This document shows positions 37,470 through 50,522 of a DNA stretch of 64,000 bases, piece after piece. A program made the position numbers and the translations under genes. The notes under the pieces were generated by a model, which was not told where the DNA came from, did not search any database, and saw only the letters and a program-made list of their open reading frames with translations. The stretch covers positions 362,501 to 426,500 of the forward strand of contig BSDZ01000013.1 of assembly GCA_030268105.1 (NCBI GenBank). Direction: 5' to 3'. The stretch is from Volvox africanus. Taxonomy: Eukaryota; Chlorophyta; Chlorophyceae; Chlamydomonadales; Volvocaceae. Position 1 is the stretch's first letter. Each line of letters starts with the position of its first letter.

Positions 37470-39831
37470 TATCTGTAACATATCTTATTTATTATTAATT
37501 TTAAACTATAATAATACTTGATTTTAGCAATATCTGTGTCTCGTATTTTCACCTGCACTGCTGTAACGAGTCTTAAGTAGTGTAAGGCCCTCGGGAATTT
37601 TCGCCGTCACCGGCAAAATGCGCTCACTGCGCTTGCTCGCGAACTTCTGCTTTCATTCATACTTTTCACTATGATCGTTTTCTAGGATGTTCAGCGGTAG
37701 CCCCATGAATATGTAAAAGCCTGTTTTGGCATTCGGCAACACGTGTCCGGTCTCGCCTGACAACACGATTTTGTTCTGTGCTCGTCATGGCAAGTTATGA
37801 GTGTAAGCATGGGGCCGAAGATCGGGGGGTCCATCCAGTGCTACCACCTGCAGGATACCAAACGCCCACCTGGCGAGGATCTATCTCTTTATTTGGGATG
37901 TAGTGACCCCTCTATTTTCATTTCTGCTTTCCACTATTCTATAACGTGCGATTCAATCAATATGTAAAGGCCTCATCGGACTCAACCATAACCCAAAAAA
38001 CTTATTAGGTGGTCGGACCGAAGGATTAACTTTCGTTCCGCCGTTCTACTATTACTACTACTTTGCTTGATAGTTATAACCGTGGTACTTATTATGTGTG
38101 TGACAGATTGGTTTGGGACCCAGGAATATGGAACGCCTTCACAACTGGCCATGAGTTCTTGCGTAAGCCTTAACGAAATGAATGTTAATTGTTATTAGGG
38201 CCGATACCTTATCACGAAAAGCAATTGATGTTCGTATCATGGCCATACCCGGACACCATGCATGGGATTTATACGAGCATGCACGACAAATGATACGACA
38301 CAAAGGGGCCCCACCAGGGCTTGCTCATTTCATAATGTACCCCTTGGACTGACTTGCCCTACTTGCTTCAAAGCTCTCAAAGCAAGTAATAGTGAGCATA
38401 TACAACATTTTCACTGCACCACGGTTGCAGATAACGTGTACCCGCGGAGGATTTCAACGTATGGGGACTCGGTACCAATAAAGTTGATATCGGGGCGCTC
38501 TCGTTACATCTCTGACGGGGATGGCATGTCATAAGCATGTTTGTGCGTTGCAACCACAAGCCTTGTGAACTGGGAGCCCGTAACGAAGACGAGTTGTAAC
38601 CAGTGCAACCATCACCCGGGGGGTGTTCGGGGTTGGGCGGTCAGAGTGACCGTGGGACCTCAAACCAACCCCAACATCTCTCACATAAATACATAAATTA
38701 GTTTCCCCTGACATTCGCTTCATACCTTTAAGCAAACACCTGGTATGACACGATAAGGGAAATTGAAACGTGCACGGAGCTAGTACCGATAGCCACTGGC
38801 TAGCTAGCCGCCATGGCAGTTGCACTGGACCCTGGTGAATCTCAAGGTACTTGCACTAGTCCTCACTGGAAGTTGAAACATACACCCTAACATTTTCGTC
38901 CGATCTCCAACTGTCTATTAAGCCTCACATTGTGGAGTCTGGGTCGAACTGGATCATTATCGTAAGTCCCGGCGTAAGTACTATTGTACACACCTTCCGC
39001 CGAGCAAAAGCTGTCACCCCCCCCCATCTCCCAGGATTGCAGGACCAGCGGGATATACCTACACAGGGCACAAGTAAGTTGGGTGGTGCGAGCTTCCACC
39101 GTTAAAATTTAGGTATGCCATGTTACGCAAATATGCACCTTCCAACAACCCCGTATCCCCAAAACACGTTTGAAATCCTTGAAGCCTAAGAGCCTATTTG
39201 TACTGTTGCCCAAACCCAACCAAGGTAATCCTCGGGACCAGAGCTAATGACATTTACACACCTCTTACCATCCCTTCTTAGGCGATGGCATGAAGCAGAT
39301 AACTTTGTCGGCCGCGTGGCTTCAAATAGCAACCTTGCCTGCCCTAGAATTACAAAGGAGGCCTACCTGGGAGTTTGCCCAATGAGTTTTCTCCTTTCAT
39401 ATCTAACCATTGATTGTGCAGGAATTCTTTTTCCAACCTCAAAAAACAAAGTCGCGAACTGCGTTTGTTACCTTACCGTACCCAGGGATAAGCCGCATGG
39501 GGCAATAAAAGAGCACTGTTCAATGAATAATAATGTTATGAAAGTAGCACTTGTTTGCTTTTTGAGTATACTATCTGCTTGCGTGCAATTGCCCATAAAA
39601 GTTTTCAGTTGCAGTACACTTGTGGACTCCAAAAGGGCCAAAATTTCCTGAAGTGTTCCTTTACCCTTTTGAACAGACATACATAACGAAGAGTTGCCCG
39701 GAATCACTTTCTAAACTTATCAACCTTAATTTCCGGCGGCGCGCAGATCATCTGAAAAATGGTGGGAGGAGCCTTTCAATAATCGTCGTCTATACAACCT
39801 GAAGGATTGTTCTTACTTAAGTTCCTTGACC

Positions 39832-42800
39832 ATGCAGTCTAAGTTCTGGGGTCGTGACAGCAGCGATGAGGAGGAGGAGGAGAACACTGAGGAAGAGTCC
39901 TCCAACGAGGAGGAAAGCAGCGAAGATGACGACGATAGCTCCTCCGCAGATGATTCCAGCTCGGGCTCTTCAGGTTCAGACTCAGATTCAGACTCAGATT
40001 CAGACGACGAAGGTCCTAACAAGTGAGTGCGCAGCCGCCGGGTGTTACGCAGCTCTATCGACAGAAGCGGGTTGCAACTTTAAGGTGCGTTGTTACAGGT
40101 TCTTGGCTGGCTCAAGCGACTCGGACTCAGACGATGATCGCCGGGTTGTCAAGAGCGAGAAAGACAAGAGGATGGGAGACCTGGCGCAGACAGCGGAAGA
40201 TATTCGGGTGAGGCAATAAGTTTATCGATATGTAATTTATGTATTTAAAATGTGTTTTAAAGTCAATGTCGGTTTATTCTCTATTGGCGGGAGCTGGGCG
40301 GCGCCATACCTGACGTTGCGCCCATGCCGCTTCGTCCCTAACAGAACAAGATCAAAATCAATGATTGGAGTACCATCCAGGAGCTTTTTGATATCCTGAA
40401 CCAGCGTCTGGAGAAAACGCGCAAGTTTCTGGTTGGGCCGACCGTGCCACGCGTCTATCTGAAATGCCTTATTGAGCTGGAGGATTACCTCAATGAGACG
40501 CTCGGCAATAAGGACCTGAAAAAGAAAATGTCGCAGACGAATGCAAAGGCTTTTAACACGATGCGCCAGCGCTTGAAAAAGCATAACATCAATTTTGCGG
40601 ACCAGATGGCCAAGGTGCGTGTGTGACGCAGGGGAAATGTCAAATAGGGATCAAGGATCTGTGGGCCTGGATGGATATCGGTACAAAGTTTGCCGGGGAG
40701 ATGGAGTGACTCGAAGTACGTGCCCAGTACGACCACAGAGGCGTTTTCCAGACCATCATTCTCCATGGCGATTTCGTTATTAGCATTCCGACCATCAATT
40801 CTTTTCGACCAAATCCATTCTCGTCAGGTTCGTGAGAACCCTGATGAGGACGACGAGGAGGAGGACGTGGAGTCCGCCAGCAGCGAGAGTGAGAGCGGTG
40901 ATGAGTGGGAGCAGGAGGATCGTAAGCACCATCAGCAGCAAAAGGTAAAGGACAAGTTGCTTACGATGGACCCCAAGGAGATTACCTACGAAATGGTGGC
41001 GAGAAAGCTCAGGGAGATCGTGGTGGCAAGGTAATATCACTACTGAATGGCTACTCAGGAACACTCCGCAAGAAGTGGGGGGTACAGGGGACGAAGGCAA
41101 GGCGGGGGTAGGTGGTTTAGCCCTAGACGGTTGTTGCACCGGGACCCGGTGAGAGAAGGCTGGGCGAAGAAAGTACGGAGCTTTTACAACTCGGCGTGTG
41201 TCGGGCTTCAAGAGCCAGTAGTTTCTTACCCACCTGACCCAGATCCGGATCCTACGGGGTAGGTATACGCCCGTCTGCCCCTATCTTCCCTTCACAGCTC
41301 GCCACCTGCTTCATGCACCTCTGCCCGTGGCCTGCTCCCCCCACAGGGGCCGGCGGAGCACTGACAAACAGGAGCAGGTGGAGATGCTGACCTACTTGGT
41401 AACGGTGGCTCGTGGATCCGCACAGCGTTTTGAAGTGCTGGCGCAGCTGACCAGCAGCCTCTTCGACCTGAACCCGGGCATGATGGGCCACTTGCAGACG
41501 GGGCTGTGGAAGAAGTGTGTCATCAATTTGTTTGAAATGCTGCGTATTCTACAGGTGGGCAGATTAGTGGGGAGGGTCGATGATTTTGGCAAACCCACTT
41601 GTGTACTAACCACTAATGAACACCCAAACGGGGTTGTATGGTTCCTGGTGACTTGGAATTCGCACTCCGCGTCCTTCCCCTCATCCCCATTCGACGGTTG
41701 GAGGGTCATGGTAATTTTGCTTGTAGAGGAGAGGAGGAATGGGAGAGTGAGAAAGTTGCATGTAATTGATAAAAATTAAAATCTTCTGATTCTGCACTCT
41801 TCACCGTTCGGCCTCGTCAGGACAACCCGAATATTAAAGTAGACGAGGGTGCTGATGCACTCGAGGAGCGCACGGAGCAACCCCCGGACGGTGCGGAGGT
41901 GCGGGTGTGGGGCAACGTGGTGGCCTTCGTGGAGCGATTGGACGACGAGCTTTTCAAGAGCCTACAGGTGGGAATGACGTGTATGTGTATGTGCGTTCGT
42001 GCTTGTATTTTCTGGGATACCGGCCTACCTAAGAGCATACAGGCGATGCTTATTATGTGTTTATTGGGCCATTTGGGGGCACAGCTTTGGTCTAGCTGTG
42101 TGGGTCTTTGGCGGAACGGGCAGACGAGCAGTTTGGGGATTTGTTCATTTGTCTGGGGAGAACCGTTTTTTTTGAACCTAAATGGTGGTAATCTGTTGTC
42201 GGGGGTGTCAGATAGTCGCACGTGCGACAGTCCTTTCGTTTAGCTGCTGTCAGCCCTTTCCAACATGTTCAATGGGAATGGGCATCTGCATCGACCACCA
42301 TCACCTGCAGGTTATCGACCCGCATACGCACGAGTACATGGCCCGTCTCCGAGATGAGCCCGTGTACCTGGCACTGAGCACCAAGGTGCTCGAGTACCTG
42401 CAGAGGTGGGGTGGGATCGGCTGTAAGGTCACGGGGGTGGTCCTTGGGACGGGGTTATTGGAGCTGTCTCACATCAAAGTGTCAGACAAGTAGGCTTTGT
42501 ATGACCATTTTTGTGGCAAGATTCTACTGCAGGGATTTCTGATTTGCAACGTCTCTTTGCTCCATTCCTGTTCCGTGTCGTTTTTTCGCTTCTGCATGGT
42601 TTGCTTTCGCCCACTTCCATTCTTCCTCTGTTCTCTCTCAGGGTGGGAGATACAACGGGCAGTGCCAAAGTGGCCTTGCGCCTGGTGGAGCACCTGTACT
42701 ACAAGACGGCAGCAGTGTATGACGCCATGCGTAAACTGGCGCTGGCGCAGCAGCACAACGCCGCTTCCATCCCGGTGCCCGCAGACGAGGGCGAGGAGGA

Positions 42801-45800
42801 GGAGCCGGGCGCCAAGGTCGAGGTGCTGATGCCCTCCGACTATGTTATGGCGGAGGACTGCCATGAGGTCATGCACGGCCTGGTCGGTGGAGTCATCTTC
42901 AAGTACGGCGATGAGCGCACGAAGGCGCGAGCCATGATGTGCTACATTTATCACAAGGTCCGGCAGGCAGGGAATAACTACCACTGGTCGTGTGTTGGTT
43001 GGTTCGTTAATGACTCCTGTCCTTAATTACTAACTGCTGCGGTGGGTTCTCATGCAAGCCCATCTAAGCAATGTCCCGTTTATCCGTTCACTTTGGGCAC
43101 TAACCAGATGCTTGTTTCTTGTTATACTTCTTTCTTGTCAACTCAGGCCATTCATGACGATTTCTACGGCGCTCGCGACCTGCTGCTTATGAGCCACCTT
43201 CAGGTGTGCCGCTTATGAGTTGAATAATTTCAAGACATTCCAAATACCTTCAATTCCGTTCAGAGCATCTAGGACAACAATGATAATGGAGAAGAAAGGG
43301 TCTCTATAAAACGTCTCTCCAGTGTGCTCCCCTCATGGGAAGCCAGCTCTGAATTGCCTGTGGTGCGCTTCGCGGTGTCGCAACTGCAGGACTCTATCCA
43401 GCACATGGACGTGTCCACAATGATCCTCTACAACCGGGCCATGGCGCAATTGGGTCTGGCGGGCTTCCGAGCAGGCCTTATCCAGGAGGCCCATGCGTGC
43501 CTGAACGAGCTGTACGGCACCGGGCACATGAAGGAGCTTTTGGCACAAGGTAAGGATTTTAGGCTTAGGGGTAGTGGGGCTTGAAAGTGTTAGGATTCAG
43601 GAAGTTGGGCCTCGCATGCTTACCTGCGTACCTCTCTGCCACATATTTGAACCGCGCCATGCCCCGCTACATCAAGGGCTCGACCGCACACGAGGAAGGA
43701 CTTAGCTACCTGGTAGATCAGCACGTATTTTGCCTTTCTAGTTTCAACTATATGCATTAGCGAAGTATAATATTGTTCAAACCTTACAGAATTGAGTTCA
43801 GTAAATATGGTTAAATTACATGTCTTGATTCCCTATGATCATGATCCCTACAGGCATATCGATGAGCAAGTACCACGAGAAGACCCCCGAGCAGGAGTTG
43901 GCTGAAAAGCGGCGGCAAATGCCTTTCCACATGCACATTACCCTGGAGCTCCTGGAGAGCGCCTACCTCGCTTGCGCGATGCTGCTGGAGGTGGGTTCCC
44001 CGGGGGAGGTGGGGAACGGGTTTCTGTATCCAGATGCGTTGATGCACACATGCACCAACGCACCTTGTGTGAACGTTATTAGGGTAAACCTGTGCTGTTG
44101 GGCGTCGGTATGGGTGTATAAAGGGAAGCGAACGAGGGGGAGAAGTTGTCGGGGAGCCGCAGTGGGATATGCATTTTGCGCATGGGAAATACGGCATGGA
44201 GGAGGGGCGTAACCGGTAGTAAAACCCTTAGGTTTATGGGGCGTTGGGGACTCGGGTATCTTCCGCCTGGCACCTCGGAGTAAATGGGTGAATTGTACAA
44301 GGGGCTTATAGGGGTGTTGGGTCCTAAACGCTCACTCGTCTGTCCACGTACAATCTGATTATGGTTACTTTCTACCCTTTCCAATAATCCCCATAAGTAT
44401 GTCTCACACACCAACCCCATTTGGCCGTCTGCCCGCCCCTTTGCAGGTTCCCAACATGGCTGCCAACCCCCTCAACGCCAAGAAGAAAATGATCTCCAAG
44501 CCCTTCCACCGCGTCTGGGATACGTACGCCCGCCAGGCCTTCACGGGCCCTCCAGAGAATGTCAGGGACCACATCATGGCGGCGTCCAGGGCGCTGGCAC
44601 AGGTGTGTGGAGGGGGGGGGGAGTCGGACAGACAGACAGACAATCGTTGAGATAGGAGAGATGATTCGATAAGAAAGACATTACAGCGCAGTGGAAGCAC
44701 AGCGTTTTTTGACATATTGAACTGCCTAGTGCGAACTTTTTCAGTGCCAGACACGGATTACGGCAGGAATGGATTTGCAATTGCATCTGTTTAGCACTTT
44801 ATGAAAACGTCAAAATGTGGATCAAAACTATCTACATGGGTGCTGTTCAGGCACCGATGTGGGAAACGAGAGGAAACATGAAATCACACTTTAGATTTGA
44901 AATGTCATATCAAACCGTAAGGCCTCCCTCTCCCTGACCTGCCAATATCCAACCTCAACAGGGCGACTGGTCAAAGTCCTTCAACTACCTTAAGTCCCTG
45001 AACGCATGGAACCTGTTGCCCAAGAAGGACCAAGTGCTAGCAATGCTTAAGGTCAAGGTGCAGGAGGAGGCCGTACGGACGTACCTGCTGACGTACAGCA
45101 GCCAGTACGCATCCTTGTCTCTGGACCAGCTGGCCTCCATGTTCGAATTGCCGGACAAGCAGGTAGGCTTACGATCTGGGTCGCCACATACGTCTATAGG
45201 AGTTGGGGTTGGAAATCGTTGGGGGGGATCACATCATTGCACGACCGTGGATGTGTAAAACTTCAAAAATTCAAAACCTCCTAAAACCCTGACTAAGATG
45301 GTCAAAGCTATTTGTGCTTCGTATAGAACAGAAAACACACAGCTTCGTGTAGGGTTCGACAGTACAACGGAGAGAGGCAATCCTAAAATATCCTAAAATT
45401 ATTAATTTTTTTACCACCACATTAAATTCAATCCTGGTTGGTGATTAACTTTCCCTCCATCTTGTTGCAGCGGTATATGGGCTCAGATCTCTCGCAAATG
45501 TGCATCATATGATGGTCCATATGGTTCATATGTGAAAGGTCGTGCTGTTCAGCCTCGCACGGTGATGCACTCTTGCGCGATCATGAGCTTATTACCCCTC
45601 ACGCCTCCTGGTGCAGTTTGGGCACCCCTCCGCTCCCACAAAACGGCTTCCTGCCTTGAATGCAAATCAGCTATCCTTAATGCTATCCGTAATGCTATCC
45701 TTTGCGATGTGTCGCAATGACTGTGCTGCAGATCTATTCCATTGCCAGTAAGATGATGATTGCGGAGGAGCTTCTTGGGGCTTGGGACCAGCCTACGCGC

Positions 45801-46581
45801 ACCATCGTGATGCATGCTTCCGAGTCATCCAGGGTGCAGCGGATGGCCCTGCAGCTTGCCGATAAGGTATATGTGTTTGGAATGAGGAACAGGCAGAAAA
45901 GGTGATGGGGCTTTTTAACACCATGATTCATAGCTTCACTCTTGTCGTGCATTTATGAAGTTGTTTGCACACGCACTGATGCACTTTCTTGTTTCTTGCA
46001 GGCGCTTGCTATTGTGGAGCTCAACGGACTAGCCTTCTCATATCGCAGTGGCGGTTTGCGGGATGCCGATGACGAGGGTGGTGCAGGACCTGGCGCGTCG
46101 CGGCGGCGTGGAGGCCAGTGGGATGAGGAAGGCGGTGCGGGCGGCCGCAGCCGGGGAGGTAAGCAGTTAGGTGGTGTGACTTGGGGGAAATCCTTTCCTT
46201 CAAAGCCTTGGCTTCCATTCCTGCTGCTGCTGTGGAACTTTCGTCTGATCCGTCCATCTGATCCTCGTTGCTGTTTATCCGATTTCAGGTGCAAAGCTTA
46301 CACTGGTTCGAAATCTAGGCGGCCGTGGCGACCGAGGGGATCGCAGCAGCATCCGCCCAGGACCGCGGTCGGGCGGCATGGGCGGCCGTGGCTACCGTCG
46401 CGAGGGCGGCATGGGCAGCGGGAGCTATGGCGATCGCGTGGGTGGGGGTCCCCGTGGATACGGCAGGCCGGGGATGGGCGGTAACATGAGCTCCATGTCG
46501 GCACTTGGAAGCCTACGTGCTGCCGGCGGCGGCATAGGGATGGGGCCACGCGGTGATCTGCGTGATTCCCAGCGACCATGA
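39832..46581 (+). CDS. EIF3C: Eukaryotic translation initiation factor 3 subunit c
   Basis: Core subunit of eIF3, which binds the 40S subunit and helps recruit eIF1/eIF5 and initiator tRNA in the cytosol. 16 exons, all phase-consistent, 944 residues: 39832-40022, 40099-40207, 40345-40614, 40828-41030, 41347-41554, 41821-41967, 42311-42405, 42642-42957, 43147-43203, 43390-43549, 43854-43990, 44447-44602, 44962-45162, 45732-45866, 46002-46158, 46289-46581. The ATG at 39832 is the first in frame and gives [16 protein letters not shown], like other eIF3c starts. Order: acidic Ser/Asp tail (first ~75 residues), the conserved [20 protein letters not shown] block, a second acidic spacer, the helical body with DLLLMSHLQ and [16 protein letters not shown], a PCI/winged-helix region at about 684-795 ([20 protein letters not shown]), and an RG-rich C-terminus. 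The length is close to the family's usual. Confidence 0.97.
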
Positions 46582-48789
46582 CAACACGCAGGGGGCTACC
46601 TGACTAGTTGTTACCGGCACACTTTGTGGCGTGTGTGTGCATTCGGGCCTGGGGTCTGTGTGGTACATGGATATGATTGTGCACTTGTGGTTCAGAGCGG
46701 GTTTCAGTTTCCTGACTCTGATGGAGCTGGCGCGCCTGCGCGTGTTTATGTGTGTGGGTTGTGTGATTGTTGAAGTAGAGTGCGTAGAAGAGGGGGAGTG
46801 CAAGCAAAAGGAATCACTTACCAGGTAGTGGATGTGTGTACTAGGTACGGACGAGACCCCCAGGGTTTCTTACCGAGCTAAAGTTGGTACGTGCTGGGGA
46901 CGATGGTAGTCGGTGAGTTTATAAAGGTCTCAGGGGTAATCCCTACCTTGTGGTGGAGATCGTCTGTCCTCTGGCGGCGACCTCGGTGACTGAAATCTTC
47001 GTTGCGTCTAGTTGAGCAACTCTGATGGGGCATCAAGGTGTATGCGTATGCGCGGCCTTCGGACGGGTGTGAGTGAATGCTAGGGCGATGTGGGTAATGA
47101 GCGGCTCGCCGACATATGCAGGATGGAGAAACAGTCCGAGCTAGCGGTGCATATAGTTTGCCTCGCAATCAGGGCGCTGCAGATGATGGAGGCCTCTTAT
47201 CAGGATATTCATCTACCAACGGCCGCGGGTGTCCGGCGATGGTAAGATAGGCTTCTTGATTCCGCGTCGTGCTGATCTTTGCCCTCGATAGCGTGGCACA
47301 GCACAGCACACCCTGCTTTAAAGTCTCAGGTAGCCAGAATGTGACGTGTGGCAGGAACTCTATTTGTGTAAGGAACCTGTCCTGCGCAGATCAGCAAAAC
47401 ATCGGGCCTTCATTCGTTGTAGGTACATATAACAGCAGCGAAACAACACACACAGTTGACTCCCCGCCGAAGGTGAGGTGCGGCGAGTCTGTGACACCTT
47501 GCTTCCTTTAGCAGCGGCACTTCCGGTGTTCAGTGTAAAAAGATCAGCACACAGGATTTCTTGATATCATTCAACGCTAGTGGCTCCATCCCCGTTGAAC
47601 ATTAGTCGTTTCCGCGAAGTTATTAATGGCAAACAAACTCTCTTTATCAAAGGTGATAAGTCCTCATCGTATCGTGGGGCATCCAAATAATCGTCTTTGA
47701 AGAAACGTAGTGACGCAGTAGTTCTTCAAGTAGACGGGACACGGGTGAACGATGGAGTGCAGAGTGCGCCTAGCGACTGTTTCAAAGAAAACGTGGTAAA
47801 GTGTCCGAGAAAGACGACCTTACGCAGGATATTCTGTGTAGCCCATGCACCTCTTCAGAATCGGACGATGAGACAGGAAACAGCAGCAAGGGCTCTGTTA
47901 CGAACAAGACGTATGCCCTGTACATCCTAAGCTGGACTGCTGGCTTAGGGCAGGGAAACACGGGAAAGGTGCATACAACTCGCTCTCTGCCTGAGAGGCA
48001 TGGGCTGTGCGGTGAAATAGGCTGGACGGTGCGACGGTAGGTCTGCCTGGGGTCTTACATGAGCATGACAGAGCCAGGCGCCACGCTGTCCCCAAACATG
48101 GCCTGGCCAGCTAGCACCACGATCAGCAGGCGCCACACACCGCGGTCAAGGCCGCACGCGACACGGACAGGCGTCGTAACGCGCGTCCTTCATAAGCCTA
48201 CCATACGGCCTTTCAACGGGCCAAGCGTGCTGCAACAGGGTTAACCCTAATAACGTTATTACCCACTGCTACCGTCAGTTTCGTGGGTTATGCGCATATG
48301 GCATACGGCTCAATGAACCCTGAAATGATCCTGCAAGTGGTGCAAAGGATCTGAGCTGGGGAAGCTGAGTGCTCAGGGGAATTCGGTCGGCTGCATGTCC
48401 AGATATTAGAGCAGGCTGTGGCCTGATATACATATATGTAATAACTTGTTGCACGAACAAGTGTAGTTGATGCCTTGATAGTAGAATATGTAAAAGGCAA
48501 ATCATCTATTAATCCATACGCACTGCGTACACATGGATCAATCAAGTGGCGTGCTAAATGGACGTACACACGCCTGGGGCGCCCTCGCTCGGAATGTTGC
48601 CTTTATCAAGAAAGCCGTGCTCAAGGGCTAAAGCTGTGCAAGTCCCGTGGGAGCGTCGAATGTTTCCTCTCCTCTTAGCGACGGAAGCTGGGGGGAGGAA
48701 TGATAGCACCGGGGGCAGCCGCTCGAATGCTTCCTTGCCGAGGTTGAGGTCGAGTGAGACCACCTGAGTAGAGGTAGAGACCACCTGAG
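46582..48789. other. Downstream of eIF3c; no supported gene
   Basis: This begins with the eIF3c 3' UTR. A TGTAA near 47365 is one candidate polyadenylation site. The remainder has only short random frames on both strands. An acidic Ser/Asp-rich frame near 47800-48040 has no family likeness. It may contain decayed 5' parts of the Copia element that follows, but I cannot identify gag or integrase. Confidence 0.5.
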
Positions 48790-50522
48790 CCTGCAGTGCG
48801 GCGGTCTGCGCGTGCTAACAAAGGGGTACCAGTGACACGGTTAACTCTTGTAGCCGAGTAAAGTATTCCAAGCACGTATGAGGAGGCCATGCGGTCCCCC
48901 GCTGCTGAGATGTGGAAGCAGGCAATGGACGAGGAGATGGCGTCAATCCTCGTGACTCGTGTGTGGACCTGCAGAAACCACCGGAAGGCGTCAAGCCTCT
49001 GCCAGTGAAGTGGGTGTTCACTGTAAAGCGTGATGAGAAGGGTGAAATTGTGTGCTATAAGGCCCATTTAGTAGCGAAGGGTTTTGCGCAAGTTGAGGGC
49101 TTGGGGGACTATGATGAGGTCTTAGCTCCAGTGGGTTGTTGTTGTGCAAGCACAACACACTGCGTGCTCTGCTGTCGATTGTGGCAGCGCGTGATCTTGA
49201 GCTGCACCAGTTGGACGTGAAGACGGCGTTCCTGAATGGAAAGCTGGAAGAGGTGGTTGACGTGCATCAAGCGCCCGGATATGCAGAAGGGGAGCCAGGC
49301 ATGGTGTGCAGCTTGGATAAGGCGCTGTAGGGGCTCAAGCAGGCTGCACGTGCATGGTATGCGTACCTGAAGGAGAAGCTTGAGTCCATGGGGTTCAAGG
49401 TGTCGCAGGCCGACCCTGGCCTGTTCTACAAGGATGTGATGGGTGAGCGCGTGTACGTGCTTGCTTACGTGCATGATCTGCTGAAGTGGCGAAGCAGTTG
49501 GAGGTTGTGCGGCAGCTGAAAGCTAAACTGTAGTCCTTGTTTGACATCCGAGACCTGGGGGAGGTTCGGGTGTTTCTGGGGTTTGAGATGCAGCGTGACC
49601 GGTCGGAGCATACGCTGAAAGTGTCGCAAAAGTGTTTCGCCATGGAGTTGGTTGGGAAGCACGGCATGGCCAACGCCAACCCGCGGCTGGTGCCCATGTC
49701 GTATGGCACTACATTGCAGGCGGAGGGAACGCCACTCGATGATACGGAGTGCCGGTATGGAGAGCCAGTAGGAAGTTCTGCTGTACCGTACGGTGGGCAC
49801 AAGGCCCGAGCTGTCGTACTCCGTGGGAGTACTGACGCAGTACATGTCAAAGCCAACAGAGGATCATTGGCAGGCGGCAAAAGGCGTGTTGCGGTACATC
49901 GCTGGCACCGTGGGAGTAGGTATTTGTTTTACCCGGCCAAGTCCGGCGCGGGCGCCCTGCATGGCTACTGTGATTCCGCCTGTGTCAACACGAGGCGGTC
50001 CTCCACTATCTACGTGTTTTTGATTACGGGGGGTGGAGTGAGCTGGTCTAGTCCTACAGCCGACGGTTGCCACCTCGATGGCAGAGGCCAAGTACATGTC
50101 GAGTGCCGCTGCAGTAAAGGAAACGCTGTGGTACCGTCACCTGGCTCAAGATTTACAGCTAGGTGCTTCAAGTGTGCCAATCAAGTGTGACAACCAAGCG
50201 GCGATCAGGCTGGTCAACAACCCGATTACATCTGTGGGGGCGAAGTGTCGTATCCTGGGGTATCTACGGGTAGTGTCCAGGATTGGACCGCAGACGGTCA
50301 TCTTCCGATTGGGGCTTTGTAGGCGGACACTACCGAGACACAACACGAAGCACATGGACGTGCAGCACCACTTTGTGCGCGTGCGTGCTGTACGTGGCGA
50401 CATTTCGTTTCTTGTATGTCAAGTCCGCGGACATGGTGGCTGAAGGCCTGACCAAGGCGCTACAATTGCCGCATTTTGAGAAGTGCGTGCGCGGCATGGG
50501 TATGCGCTCACTAGTTGGCTGA
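48790..50522 (+). pseudogene. Decayed Ty1/Copia retrotransposon pol (RT-RNase H part)
   Basis: Successive frames match the C-terminal half of Copia polyprotein in the right order. First comes the linker RRSARANKG, then MWKQAMDEEM, LPVKWVFTVKRDEKG and LVAKGFAQVEG. These are followed by LHQLDVKTAFLNGKLEEV, LFDIRDLGEVRVFLGFE, DHWQAAKGVLRYIAGT, an RNase H part (AEAKYMSSAAAVKETLWYRH, IKCDNQAAIRLVNN) and the tail KSADMVAEGLTKAL. At least five frame changes and in-frame stops (a TAG at about 49328 and another at about 49531) break it. The RT active-site block reads YVHD instead of the usual YVDD. Gag and integrase are not visible. Dead element. Confidence 0.93.

Larger units (their letters stand above)
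35201..39831. other. Gene-poor region between divergent SLC44-like and eIF3c genes
   Basis: Both flanking genes read outward, so their promoters should lie at the ends of this stretch. It is richer in AT than the genes. It holds three hairpin modules (35497-36036) and a doubtful small gene (about 36770-37480). Open frames at 38262-38534 and 39247-39651 look random: they have no family resemblance and no clear codon bias. Confidence 0.5.

Noticed and set aside
47700..48040. Acidic Ser/Asp-rich frame as possible gag or small gene
   Set aside because: No zinc knuckle, no codon bias, no recognisable family, and overlapping frames of equal quality.
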